Below are positions 8,939-17,904 of a stretch of 55,126 nucleotides of DNA, piece by piece. The notes beneath the pieces were generated by a model. It did not search any database. It was not told where the DNA came from and saw only the letters and a list, made by a program, of their open reading frames with translations. Position 1 is the first letter of the stretch, and each line of letters begins with the position of its first letter. Source of the DNA: Candidatus Omnitrophota bacterium (lineage in GTDB: Bacteria; Omnitrophota; Gorgyraeia; S143-82); the NCBI GenBank assembly GCA_015494585.1, contig WGAY01000078.1, positions 1 to 55,126 of the forward strand, given 5' to 3'. A program made the translations under genes and the position numbers.

Positions 8939-11437
8939 ATGCTTGCTGAAATCATAAGGCACTCATTGAAGGAATCTCCGGGCGTTGTGTCGGTCGTGGC
9001 CTCGGCTGGCTCGGGTAAGACGTTTACGTTGACCAGTCTTTACATTGCCTTACTTTTAAAAGGCATCCCTATTGACTCTATCCTTGCGATTACCTTTACC
9101 AATAAGGCAGTAGAGGAGATGCGCCTGCGTGTGATTTCGAGGTTGATGGCAATTTATTTTGAAGGTAAGGAAGTTGATTTTTTCAGCAGTGTCCTAGGGG
9201 AGAGCGAGGAGAAGATACGTTTTCTTGCAGGGGTGATACTTGAGAAGATGCTGTTTAATCTGTCTATGATGTCCATTCAGACTATCGATAGTTTCCTGAA
9301 TAGGCTGAGGATGGCATTTAGCCTCGAACTGGGGATAAGCCCTTATGCACAGATACGAAACTCTATCTACCCTGATATGGAGATGATACTAGGTGCATTG
9401 CTTCTAGAGGCGCAGGAAAATGAGGGAATTCGCTCGAATCTTATGAGGTTTATTCATAGGTTTGCAGCAGGGCTTTCGGTCTATCGTTCTTGGGACCCTG
9501 TAGAATATGCCAGGGATGTCTTTCTTTCTTTCCTCTATCAGGAATCGTATAGCGGGTTGCAAATAGGACGGATGGACTGCCGGCCATTAAAGGCCTTAAG
9601 AGAGGAGGTTATTCAGAAGAGAGATAGGTTCCTGGATTTTGTAAGGAGGAGTTCTCTCAGTCTAAAGACTACCGTTTACAAGGCCCTGGAGGGCATTTCT
9701 ATAGACGCTCTTCAGTCGCTTACTGGTATAAGTTCTTCCTATTTCCGGAAGCTGGATATAGAAGATTATCTTGATATCTATAAAAAGGAATCCCGTACGG
9801 CTAAGCTTAAGGAAGTTAGTGATGGCTATGGCCTATGGAGAAAATTTCTGGAGTCGTTATACGAATTTTGTGAGAGTGTCTCTGTTTCTATTCCTATGCC
9901 TTTTGTAGAGGTCTATGCGGCGTTTAAGAGCATATTGGAGTCCTATCAGAGGGAAAACGATGTGACCTATCTCAATCTCCTGCAGATACATATCTCTCGA
10001 CTCGACCCTATGGTGGTAGCGGAAAAGAGTTGTATGAGGGTTTCACGTTATAAGTATTTCTTGATAGACGAGTTTCAGGATACGAGTCTCTCCCAATGGA
10101 CTGCCCTACGTCCTTTACTCGAGGAGTTATTGAGTCAAGGGGGGCTGTTGTTCTGTGTCGGGGATCCAAAGCAGACTATATATCGCTGGAGAGGTAGTCG
10201 TCCAGATATGTTTCAGTTGTTGAAAGGGGCCTTTAACGCCGAGTTTAGGGAGTTTGTACTAGATACGAACTGGCGTAGTAGCAGACAGCTGGTAGAATTT
10301 AATAACCGCATATTTTCTGTGGGACAGGAGATAGGGGCCAGGTTTGATAACGGCCATCTGGATGGAATATATCTTGGTTATCTATCTGACTGCTTTTCCC
10401 CAGATAAGGTGTGTCAGCAGAGTGTGATAGATATATCTGGTGGGGTCGAGTTAGTCTATTGGGATGATTTGCAGGATATTCAGGACTATGTGGATGCGAT
10501 ATTTTCTATTGTACAGAATAAGCTGGGATGTTCGGATGTGTGTATACTAGTTCGGACAAATTCCCAAGCAAGGGATTTATTGCTTGGCCTGTCTCAAAAG
10601 GGAGTGCCTGTGATATCCGATGAATCGGTTGCATTGACTTCTAATCCTATTATAAGGTCGATAATATGCCTATTAAAGTGGATAAGATTTCCGGAGAATA
10701 ATACTTATCTATATATGTTTCTTATGAGTGATTTATGGAAGCGGGTGTCAGGGAGAGCTAATGGATTTTGGGAGAAGGAGATAAGGATTAGAGAATCAGA
10801 TTCCCTGGCAAGTATGGTTATGTCTTATGTCTCTATTCGTCCATCTTCTAGCCTTTATCTCTATGTGAAGACCTTGATGGATAGGTTGGATGTTTTTACT
10901 ATCTATCCGGAACATCGTTTATATCTAAATGGATTTTTGGATATGATATGGAGATGGGAGATGGAAAATAATTCTTTGTTGTCGGAATTCCTTGATTATT
11001 GGGATAAACAAGATACATCCTATACAGATGCTGAGCGGCTTGCAATGCCAATGCTTAAAGATACGGTTAAAATAATGACCATACATAGCTCAAAGGGACT
11101 GGAATTTGATACAGTGATATTGCCGTTTTTAGCGATAGATTTCATAAAGCGAAAAAGCGGCAGGTTTGATGCCCAGCTCCACTGGGTAGAAGGCGATGCC
11201 CTTTATCCGCACTATGTAAATAAAAAGATGTTGTTTCCAATGACAAAACTGGAACGACTTTATAACCAGGAGAATACCCTTATCCTATGGGATAATATGA
11301 ATCTTCTTTATGTAGCAATGACGCGTGCCAAACGACGACTTATATTACTTCTGCCTGGACAGCTAAATCCTGGGAATAGAATAAAACTGTGGGCGGAGTT
11401 TGTAACCCGCGATGCAAGGTCTGAATTGGAGTCGTAA
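8939..11437 (+). CDS. UvrD/RecB-family (AddA-like) helicase without nuclease domain
   Basis: This 832-residue superfamily 1 DNA helicase has Walker A ASAGSGKT (residues 21-28), motif Ia ITFTNKAVEEM and motif II LIDEFQDTS. The remaining motifs are GDPKQTIYRWRGS, DTNWRSS, MTIHSSKGLEFDTVILPF and LLYVAMTRAKRRLIL. The overall pattern matches RecB/AddA helicases, which act in double-strand break repair. Those proteins normally continue with a nuclease domain of about 300 residues; this one ends about 30 residues after motif VI. No AddB/RecC partner is nearby. It could be a stand-alone helicase or pair with a separate nuclease. Confidence 0.85.
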   Translation: MLAEIIRHSLKESPGVVSVVASAGSGKTFTLTSLYIALLLKGIPIDSILAITFTNKAVEEMRLRVISRLMAIYFEGKEVDFFSSVLGESEEKIRFLAGVILEKMLFNLSMMSIQTIDSFLNRLRMAFSLELGISPYAQIRNSIYPDMEMILGALLLEAQENEGIRSNLMRFIHRFAAGLSVYRSWDPVEYARDVFLSFLYQESYSGLQIGRMDCRPLKALREEVIQKRDRFLDFVRRSSLSLKTTVYKALEGISIDALQSLTGISSSYFRKLDIEDYLDIYKKESRTAKLKEVSDGYGLWRKFLESLYEFCESVSVSIPMPFVEVYAAFKSILESYQRENDVTYLNLLQIHISRLDPMVVAEKSCMRVSRYKYFLIDEFQDTSLSQWTALRPLLEELLSQGGLLFCVGDPKQTIYRWRGSRPDMFQLLKGAFNAEFREFVLDTNWRSSRQLVEFNNRIFSVGQEIGARFDNGHLDGIYLGYLSDCFSPDKVCQQSVIDISGGVELVYWDDLQDIQDYVDAIFSIVQNKLGCSDVCILVRTNSQARDLLLGLSQKGVPVISDESVALTSNPIIRSIICLLKWIRFPENNTYLYMFLMSDLWKRVSGRANGFWEKEIRIRESDSLASMVMSYVSIRPSSSLYLYVKTLMDRLDVFTIYPEHRLYLNGFLDMIWRWEMENNSLLSEFLDYWDKQDTSYTDAERLAMPMLKDTVKIMTIHSSKGLEFDTVILPFLAIDFIKRKSGRFDAQLHWVEGDALYPHYVNKKMLFPMTKLERLYNQENTLILWDNMNLLYVAMTRAKRRLILLLPGQLNPGNRIKLWAEFVTRDARSELES

Positions 11438-11450
11438 TAGGTTTTGGTGG

Positions 11451-11479
11451 TTTAAAATTCGCCGATGTTGGGGTATAAT
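11451..11479 (+). promoter_or_regulatory. Candidate sigma-70-type promoter
   Basis: TTTAAA (11451-11456) and a perfect TATAAT (11474-11479) are separated by 17 bases. They lie in the short gap between the helicase gene and the coiled-coil gene, 47 bases before its ATG. The -35 box is only a partial match to TTGACA. It would drive the run of genes from 11527 to at least era. Confidence 0.45.
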
Positions 11480-11526
11480 ATTAAATCTAATTGAGGGGGG
11501 AGGGCATCCAGGAAGGAGGCCGTAGT

Positions 11527-12345
11527 ATGTTTAGGGGTGTCTGGATTTTTCTATTATTTATACTGGCTGTATCAGGGTGGGGATTCTGGTTCTATTCCCA
11601 GACTGTCGAAAGGCAGGATATTTTCGATGTAGAATCAGTACAGGCCGATTATTCATCAGAGACTACTAGTGAGTCTAAGGCCGATGAATCTGTGGCCCAG
11701 GACTTTGTGGCCCTGGATTCTCCTGTTGCTAAGGAGGCTCAGGAACATCCGGATGTAGATGCCAGGATTGTGGAACTAGAGGCGCAGAAGAAGCAGCTAG
11801 AAGAGGATTATCAGAAACTGGCGTCTCGTGTCTCTGCTATCGAGGCAGATTATAAATCTATACAGAAGGAGAATGAAGAGCTCAAAAAGAAGTTGGATCT
11901 AAAGGATGAAAGGTTAAATACCCTTAATTCTGCGGTTACTCAATTAAAACGCAAAAATACGCAGTTGACGATGCAGGTCCAGCGCCTTACTGGAGAGATA
12001 AAGGCCTTGCGTTTGGAAAATAAGGTGTTGAAGACCAGGATACAACAACTCAGGGATATTCTCAATTCTTGGCCAAAACTGAAACAGGCCATCCGCGATC
12101 TGAAGATCAGGATGAGACTTGAGAGGAAGCGAAGGAGAGAGGAGGCCAGGAGGAGGGCGCTGGCTACTGGAAACCGTGGTTATGTGGTGCGCAATGGGAG
12201 GCCGACGATTGGTGCAAATAAGGCTCAGGGTGGTAATGTGATAGAGAAATTAAAAACGAGGACAAAGCAACCTTTAAAACAAAATAGTAGCAATCCCTCG
12301 ACCAATGAAAATGTCTCGGTTGAGGTCTTGCCTGTACTTGAATGA
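11527..12345 (+). CDS. Membrane-anchored coiled-coil protein, function unknown
   Basis: I do not recognise the family. From ATG 11527 (GGAAGGAGG eight bases upstream; an upstream TTG at 11491 is less likely), it has one N-terminal membrane helix and an acidic linker. A long coiled coil follows from about residue 80 to 190, rich in Lys, Glu and Leu heptads. The tail is basic (KRRREEARRRA) and then low-complexity. The topology suggests a periplasmic or cytoplasmic spacer anchored in the inner membrane. Its stop overlaps the start of the PAP2-like gene, so the two are co-translated. Confidence 0.75.
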   Translation: MFRGVWIFLLFILAVSGWGFWFYSQTVERQDIFDVESVQADYSSETTSESKADESVAQDFVALDSPVAKEAQEHPDVDARIVELEAQKKQLEEDYQKLASRVSAIEADYKSIQKENEELKKKLDLKDERLNTLNSAVTQLKRKNTQLTMQVQRLTGEIKALRLENKVLKTRIQQLRDILNSWPKLKQAIRDLKIRMRLERKRRREEARRRALATGNRGYVVRNGRPTIGANKAQGGNVIEKLKTRTKQPLKQNSSNPSTNENVSVEVLPVLE

Positions 12346-12806
12346 TGTCGGATTTTATTTCGAGTTTCTTGAACAATAAGGTCTTCTGGATAGGCTTTAC
12401 TGGCTGGGCAATCGGTCAGGGGTTAAAGGTAGTTATTGGGGTTATAAGGGAGCATAGGTTTGACTTCCGTTGGTTTGTTGGCACTGGTGGAATGCCGAGC
12501 GCCCATTCCTCAGGGGTATCTGCCTTTGCCACTGCGGTTGGACTCAAGCACGGATGGGATTCTACCTTTTTTGCTATCGCATTTGTTATTGCCTTCCTTA
12601 CGATGTTTGATGCCCAGGGAGTGCGCAGGGCAGCGGGTCGTCAGGCGGCAGTCCTGAATAAGATAGTAGATGAGCTTTATTTGCACGGTAAGGTCTCTGA
12701 AGGTAGATTGTGGGAGCTACTGGGACATACCAGGTTTGAGGTCTTTGTTGGCTTCTTGATTGGTGTGACTTCGGCGCTATTTTTGGCTCCTAGATGGGGC
12801 TTGTGA
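12342..12806 (+). CDS. Divergent PAP2-family membrane protein (DUF212/YuiD-like)
   Basis: The 154-residue protein has several membrane helices and the motif GTGGMPSAHSSGVSA, which is the PSAHS signature of the divergent PAP2 (acid phosphatase-related) family. FDAQGVRRAAGRQA and LNKI follow, also typical. Family members are integral membrane proteins of unclear activity; hydrolysis of an isoprenoid or lipid phosphate is often supposed. The start overlaps the preceding stop by four bases. ATG 12345 is an equally possible start. Confidence 0.85.
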   Translation: MMSDFISSFLNNKVFWIGFTGWAIGQGLKVVIGVIREHRFDFRWFVGTGGMPSAHSSGVSAFATAVGLKHGWDSTFFAIAFVIAFLTMFDAQGVRRAAGRQAAVLNKIVDELYLHGKVSEGRLWELLGHTRFEVFVGFLIGVTSALFLAPRWGL

Positions 12807-12821
12807 GAAAAGGGGTTTGTT

Positions 12822-13658
12822 ATGAATAATAGACGCTATATCATTGTTGTGGGAATTATATTGGCAATAGTGGGCCTTGTTTTTGTGATGAGATCCGGTG
12901 GGCATAAAGCGAATAGTTCCTCTCCTGCGCCTGCCTCTGCAGCGAAAGTTGATATAGAGGCCCGGCTTGCTAGCATACAGGAGAAGATGGCAAGTGGGGA
13001 TTATCTTGCCGCCAGGGATATGTGTAAGGACTTGTTAGATCAGGTTAGCTCTCAGGAGGATATAGAGGTTATAGAGGACCTCCTCCAGCAGATTAATTTC
13101 AAGATAGTCACCAATCCTGTTCCTGTTGAGGGCAAGACAGTTGAATACGAGGTTAAGCCAGGTGATACACTTTATGGAATTGCCAAAAAGTTTCATACAA
13201 CCATTGATTTTATAAAGCTCAGGAATCACCTTACCAGCGACCTAATAAAACCCGGGCAGAGGCTTTCTATTTATACCGGCAAGTTTTATATAGTGGTTGA
13301 TAAGTCGCAAAATATGTTGATGTTGTATGCGGATGGTGACTTGATAAAGACATATAAGGTTTCTACGGGCAAGGATAATCTTACGCCAGTAGGTGAATTT
13401 AAGATTGTTACGAAGTTAAAGAATCCTACATTCTTTTCCAATGGAAAGGCAATCCCGCCTGGGGACCCAAATAATATATTGGGGACTCGTTGGCTGGGAT
13501 TTGATTATGGCAATGGTTCCTATGGGATACACGGTACGACTTCGCCGGATACGATTGGTAGCTATGAAACCAATGGCTGTGTTAGAATGAAGAATGAAGA
13601 AGTAGAAGAGCTATATGCTTTAGTTCCGGTTGGGACAAAGGTAAAGGTGGTTGAGTGA
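12822..13658 (+). CDS. LysM-containing L,D-transpeptidase (YkuD family)
   Basis: This is an exported peptidoglycan enzyme forming 3-3 cross-links or attaching proteins to the wall. The 278 residues comprise an N-terminal signal anchor (about 7-25), a helical linker, and a LysM domain (about 107-150, VKPGDTLYGIAKKF). A YkuD catalytic domain (about 155-278) follows, with His237 in YGIHGT and Cys253 in TNGCVRM. Both catalytic residues are present. It sits one base ahead of accA, probably in one transcript. Confidence 0.92.
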   Translation: MNNRRYIIVVGIILAIVGLVFVMRSGGHKANSSSPAPASAAKVDIEARLASIQEKMASGDYLAARDMCKDLLDQVSSQEDIEVIEDLLQQINFKIVTNPVPVEGKTVEYEVKPGDTLYGIAKKFHTTIDFIKLRNHLTSDLIKPGQRLSIYTGKFYIVVDKSQNMLMLYADGDLIKTYKVSTGKDNLTPVGEFKIVTKLKNPTFFSNGKAIPPGDPNNILGTRWLGFDYGNGSYGIHGTTSPDTIGSYETNGCVRMKNEEVEELYALVPVGTKVKVVE

Positions 13659-13659
13659 T

Positions 13660-14640
13660 ATGAAACAGGTACTGGATATAGAACGACCAATCGTTGAGCT
13701 TGAGAATAAGATTGAGGAGTTACGTAATTTTAAGGGCGATTCCGATGTTGACCTCTCAGAAGAGATAAGGCAGATGGAGAGGAGGCTAGAAGAGCTAAAA
13801 CGAAAGGTGTATTCCAACCTTACTGCCTGGCAGAGGGTGCAGCTGGCAAGGCATCCTCAGAGGCCTTATACGCTGGATTATGTCGATAGAATAATGGACG
13901 GTTTTGTGGAATTGCACGGAGATAGGATGTTCGCTGACGATAGGGCAATTATAGGGGGCATTGCCTCATTCAGAGGCCAGCCTGTTATGGTTATAGGCCA
14001 TCAAAAGGGCAGGAATCTGAAAGAGAATATCTATAGAAACTTTGGTTGTGCCCATCCCGAAGGGTATAGAAAGGCGATGAGACTTATGCGCTTGGCAGAG
14101 AAGGCCAGGATGCCAATAGTTATTTTTGTAGATACACCAGGGGCCTATCCTGGTATTGGTGCAGAAGAGAGGGGACAGGCACATGCTATTGCTGAGAATA
14201 TTAGGGATATGTTTGAGATAAATACCCCTATACTGGTATATGTCATTGGAGAAGGCGGTAGTGGAGGAGCACTTGGTATTGGAGTGGGAGATAAGGTCTG
14301 CGTTATGGAGAATGCCTATTATTCAGTGATATCTCCAGAAGGATGTGCTGCTATACTCTGGAAGACCGGCGAAGGGGTTGAGGCGGCGGCCAATGCCCTA
14401 AAATTGACTGCCCAGGACTTATTAGGATTTGGTATAATCGATGAGGTTATTCCAGAGCCGCTGGGCGGTGCCCATAGATATCCAGATAAGGCCGCTTCTA
14501 TCTTGGCCGACGCTATTGCTAGCCATCTGGCTGAGTTAAGTAGACTTTCCATGGATCAGCTCCTTGTAAGGCGATACGAGAAGTTTAGGGGAATTGGGGC
14601 CTATATGGTTCAGGAGAAAGCATCATCTGAGGCACAATAA
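13660..14640 (+). CDS. accA: Acetyl-CoA carboxylase, carboxyltransferase alpha subunit
   Basis: AccA is the partner of AccD for malonyl-CoA synthesis. The 326-residue protein begins with the family's MKQVLDIERPIVELENKIEE-type start. It contains HPEGYRKAMRLM, FVDTPGAYPGIGAEERGQ and GEGGSGGALGIGVGD. ATG 13660 is chosen over TTG 13651 because it matches known N-termini and has AAAGGTGG upstream. It follows the transpeptidase by one base and precedes thyX by two. Confidence 0.96.
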   Translation: MKQVLDIERPIVELENKIEELRNFKGDSDVDLSEEIRQMERRLEELKRKVYSNLTAWQRVQLARHPQRPYTLDYVDRIMDGFVELHGDRMFADDRAIIGGIASFRGQPVMVIGHQKGRNLKENIYRNFGCAHPEGYRKAMRLMRLAEKARMPIVIFVDTPGAYPGIGAEERGQAHAIAENIRDMFEINTPILVYVIGEGGSGGALGIGVGDKVCVMENAYYSVISPEGCAAILWKTGEGVEAAANALKLTAQDLLGFGIIDEVIPEPLGGAHRYPDKAASILADAIASHLAELSRLSMDQLLVRRYEKFRGIGAYMVQEKASSEAQ

Positions 14641-14642
14641 TT

Positions 14643-15383
14643 ATGGAAGAAAGGGAATTAAAGGTAGTCTTATTGTCTCATACGCCCAGGCCCCTGGATG
14701 TGATATATGCAGCCTGTAGGCAGTGTTATTCTCATCACAGTGCCATAGATATACTCGATGCCGATGTTTCTTTGGAAAAGAAAGAGACGCTGGTCAAGAA
14801 AGTGATTGATTCTGGGCATGAAAGTCCTCTGGAACACGTAAGCTTTACCTTCGCTGTTGAGGGTATATCTCGTGCCTGTTCGCATCAGCTGGTGAGGCAT
14901 AGATTAGCCTCATATTCACAGCAGAGTCAGAGGTATGTTGAACTGGACAATCTCCCTTTTGTTATGCCTCCTTCCATAAAGGCTAACGAGAAGGCTAGAA
15001 AGCGCTTTTTAAAGATAATCTCTGAGTTGGAGGCCTCTTATAAGGATTTGATAGACCTGCTTTCTTCCCAAAATTCGCAAGAGGACTCCCGGAAATATCT
15101 TGAGGATGCGCGTTATATACTGCCCAATGCCTGTGAGACGCGCATTGTAATTACAATGAATGCAAGGGAGTTGCTACACTTTTTTGGAGTGCGTTGCTGT
15201 ACAAGGGCGCAGTGGGAGATCCGCAGGCTATCAGAGGAGATGCTTTCTCTTGTGAGGAGCGTGCTTCCGATTATATTTGACAGAGCTGGAGCGAAATGTG
15301 AACGATTAGGATATTGTCCTGAAGGCAGCTTTAGTTGCGGACGTTATCCATTGAAAGAGGAGGTGCTCAGAAGGAATGTCTAG
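14643..15383 (+). CDS. thyX: Flavin-dependent thymidylate synthase
   Basis: ThyX methylates dUMP to dTMP using methylene-tetrahydrofolate and FAD/NADPH. The diagnostic RHRx7S motif is present (Arg85-His86-Arg87 to Ser95, RHRLASYSQQS). ESPLEHVSFTF and the C-terminal NARELLHFF region with RAQWEIR also fit. The 246-residue length is normal. Using ThyX means this organism does not oxidise folate when making dTMP, often linked with anaerobic or reduced-genome lineages. It overlaps the next gene by eight bases. Confidence 0.95.
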   Translation: MEERELKVVLLSHTPRPLDVIYAACRQCYSHHSAIDILDADVSLEKKETLVKKVIDSGHESPLEHVSFTFAVEGISRACSHQLVRHRLASYSQQSQRYVELDNLPFVMPPSIKANEKARKRFLKIISELEASYKDLIDLLSSQNSQEDSRKYLEDARYILPNACETRIVITMNARELLHFFGVRCCTRAQWEIRRLSEEMLSLVRSVLPIIFDRAGAKCERLGYCPEGSFSCGRYPLKEEVLRRNV

Positions 15384-15804
15384 CAAATCCAGCAAAGGGC
15401 CTTCAATGTTTAAGGCCGTTATCCTTTCGCTTATCTTTCCAGGACTTGGGCAGTTGTACCTTCGTCTATGGACTAAAGCGGCAGTATTTATCAGTTTAAG
15501 TGTGCTTTCTCTCTGGGAGTTGGGAAAGATTATGAAGGTATTTGAGGAGCTTTATATGGAGCTCTATCCGACATTGCTTGGTGCAATAAATAGCGGTGGG
15601 TATATGATGGATGTGAACAGCGAACTAGCTAGTATAGCTGCTGGGAAGATGGATGTCTTTGCCCAGGTAAAATATTCTGTTTTCTGGTTATTGTTTTTTA
15701 CAATAGTATTTATATGGGCCCTGGTCGATGTCAGAATTTCAGTAAAGCGTATACGTTTCTCTTCCAAAGACAATGAGACGCTGGTAGGTTCTACTGAAGG
15801 CTGA
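15376..15804 (+). CDS. Small integral membrane protein, function unknown
   Basis: The 142-residue protein has about three hydrophobic segments and begins, after a short basic tail, with SLIFPGLGQLYLRLW. This resembles the PG-x-GQ-x-Y turn of small TM2/DUF5683-like membrane proteins. No catalytic motif is seen. It is wedged between thyX (8-base overlap) and era (6-base gap), so it belongs to the same operon. I cannot assign a role. Confidence 0.7.
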   Translation: MSSKSSKGPSMFKAVILSLIFPGLGQLYLRLWTKAAVFISLSVLSLWELGKIMKVFEELYMELYPTLLGAINSGGYMMDVNSELASIAAGKMDVFAQVKYSVFWLLFFTIVFIWALVDVRISVKRIRFSSKDNETLVGSTEG

Positions 15805-15810
15805 GATGTT

Positions 15811-16689
15811 ATGGCCAAAGCTGGTTTTGTATCTATCATCGGCAGGAGTAACGTTGGCAAGTCCACTCTTGTAAACAATATTATCAATCACAAGGTATCT
15901 ATAATATCTCCTGTTCCACAGACCACTAGGCATCAGGTCAGAGGTGTATATACTGACGATAGGGGGCAAATAGTCTTTCTAGATACACCGGGGATTAATC
16001 TGGTGAAGTTTCCTCTGGCCAGGCGTTTTAATACCGTTGCCTTTAATGCCCTTTCCAATGCCGATGCCGTATTATATGTAGTCGATATCCAGGATAGGAT
16101 TGGCAGAGAGGAGACGACTGTTATAGAGACATTGAGGGAGATAGATAAACCGGTTGTCGTTGCCCTGAACAAGAAGGACCAGGGCAAGGGCTTTGTAAAT
16201 GACTACATAGATAAGATAGATGGTATAGCGCGTTACTTTATCCCTGTCTCGGCGATAAGATCAGAGGGACTTGATGCCCTGATTAATGCCATCTTTGAGG
16301 TATTGCCAGATGCGGATAACCTCTATTATCCCCCACATATGAAGACTGATTTCCCCTTGCGTTTGTTTATCTCTGAAATAATTCGAGAGAAGTTCTTGAA
16401 TGTCCTAAAAGATGAATTGCCTTATTATTTTGCGGTAATTGTGGAAGAGATAGAAGAGAAAAGGGACGATTTAATCGTTATTAAGGCTCAGATTATTACA
16501 AAGGAAAAGAGGCATAAGGCCATAATCATAGGGAAGGAAGGCAGGTTGATTAAGGAGGCAGGGACAAAAGCTAGAAAGGAATTAAAGGTATTGCTTGGCA
16601 AAAAGGTACACCTTGACCTGTGGGTAAAGGTAGATGAAAATTGGACTAATGATCCGGATATGCTGAGGGAGTTGGGTTATGCTGTGTAG
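15811..16689 (+). CDS. era: Ribosome-assembly GTPase Era
   Basis: Era binds 16S rRNA and assists small-subunit maturation. The 292-residue protein has the P-loop GRSNVGKS (residues 11-18), switch DTPG, and NKKD specificity motif. A C-terminal KH RNA-binding domain carries IIGKEGRLIKEAGTKARKEL. All functional motifs are intact. Its end overlaps the following methyltransferase start by 11 bases. Confidence 0.96.
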   Translation: MAKAGFVSIIGRSNVGKSTLVNNIINHKVSIISPVPQTTRHQVRGVYTDDRGQIVFLDTPGINLVKFPLARRFNTVAFNALSNADAVLYVVDIQDRIGREETTVIETLREIDKPVVVALNKKDQGKGFVNDYIDKIDGIARYFIPVSAIRSEGLDALINAIFEVLPDADNLYYPPHMKTDFPLRLFISEIIREKFLNVLKDELPYYFAVIVEEIEEKRDDLIVIKAQIITKEKRHKAIIIGKEGRLIKEAGTKARKELKVLLGKKVHLDLWVKVDENWTNDPDMLRELGYAV

Positions 16690-17821
16690 GTATTTTGGTG
16701 ACTGTGGGGGGTGCAAACTCCAGGATATCCCTTATGCCCAGCAGATAGAGATAAAGAGGGAGTTTATCTTAAAACAGGCAGAAAAGCATAATGTAGTTCT
16801 GCCTGATTTTAAGGTTACCCCATCGCCAAGGGAGTTTTTCTATCGAAACAAGATAGAGTTGACCTTTTCTAATGGTGGTGATGGGAAGGTTAATCTTGGA
16901 TTCCATCGCTACAAAAAGAATAGAGAGATCATAGATATAGATGAGTGCCTCATATTTTCAGAAAGGCTTCCATTACTTTTGTCCAGGATTAAGGATTACG
17001 TGCATTTCCTGTCCCTACCTGCCTATGATAAGTTTTCTCATAAAGGGTTCTGGAGGCACCTTTTGATCAGGCGTAACAAAGAGGATATCTTTACTGTGGC
17101 GATGGCCACATCTTCTCAATTTAATACAGATAAACGAGCATTGATTGATGCCCTGGCAGACCTTGATTTTGTGAAAAACATCTATTGGATAGTTAATGAC
17201 AGATTGGGTGACGCGATTGCCTTTGAGGATGTTGAGTTGTTAAAAGGGGATGGCCTTTTATATGAAAGAGTCTGTTCTACTGACTTTATTATAGGCCTAA
17301 AGGGATTCTTTCAGGTAAATCCCTGGGCAGTTGAGTCGCTGTATTGTCTTGTTCTAGAGTTGGCAAGGCGGTATACCTCTGGGAAGGTCCTTGACCTATA
17401 CGCCGGATCAGGGGGAATTGGCCTTGTACTGGCAAAGAATGGATTTGATGTATTGGGTATAGAGCTCGACGATGGTGCTGTCAGTGAGGCGCGCCAGAAT
17501 ATGCTGAATAATGGGATTAAAAACTATTCTATGTTGAAAGGGAATGTCAGGGCCCTTCTAGGCAAGAATCCTGATTGGGTAGGTAAATTTGATACAGTTA
17601 TATTAGACCCCCCTAGGTCTGGTATGCCGGATAAGGTGCGCAGGAGGGTATTGCGTCTGGCCCCATCGAATCTTGTCTATATATCCTGCAACCCAGTTAC
17701 ATTTATGGCGGATATCGTTGACTTCTTGGAGGCATATCGTATAGAGGATTTCTTTGCAATTGATATGTTTCCCCATACACCGCACATAGAATTAGTTGCA
17801 TTTATGAAAAGAAAGCAATAA
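16679..17821 (+). CDS. TrmA/RlmD-family RNA uracil-5-methyltransferase
   Basis: This SAM-dependent enzyme is predicted to make 5-methyluridine in 23S rRNA or tRNA. The 380-residue protein lacks an N-terminal TRAM domain. It starts directly with the [4Fe-4S] cysteines (Cys3, Cys9, Cys12; fourth at Cys90). Motifs VLDLYAGSGGIGL (SAM binding), DPPRSG and SCNP (nucleophile Cys337) are present. The short N-terminus makes the exact target (RlmD, RlmC or TrmA type) uncertain. It overlaps era by 11 bases and ends that operon. Confidence 0.9.
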   Translation: MLCRYFGDCGGCKLQDIPYAQQIEIKREFILKQAEKHNVVLPDFKVTPSPREFFYRNKIELTFSNGGDGKVNLGFHRYKKNREIIDIDECLIFSERLPLLLSRIKDYVHFLSLPAYDKFSHKGFWRHLLIRRNKEDIFTVAMATSSQFNTDKRALIDALADLDFVKNIYWIVNDRLGDAIAFEDVELLKGDGLLYERVCSTDFIIGLKGFFQVNPWAVESLYCLVLELARRYTSGKVLDLYAGSGGIGLVLAKNGFDVLGIELDDGAVSEARQNMLNNGIKNYSMLKGNVRALLGKNPDWVGKFDTVILDPPRSGMPDKVRRRVLRLAPSNLVYISCNPVTFMADIVDFLEAYRIEDFFAIDMFPHTPHIELVAFMKRKQ

Positions 17822-17904
17822 CCCCTATCCTTATATATGGCCGAATCATAAGGGGATAAAGGATTGTTTTAAAAGATAATCAAGGTTTTTGTATTAAAAA
17901 GATT

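Noticed and set aside
17821-17904. Hairpin CCTTAT/ATAAGG as a terminator
   Set aside because: The stem is only six AT-rich pairs and no T-run follows directly; too weak to call.
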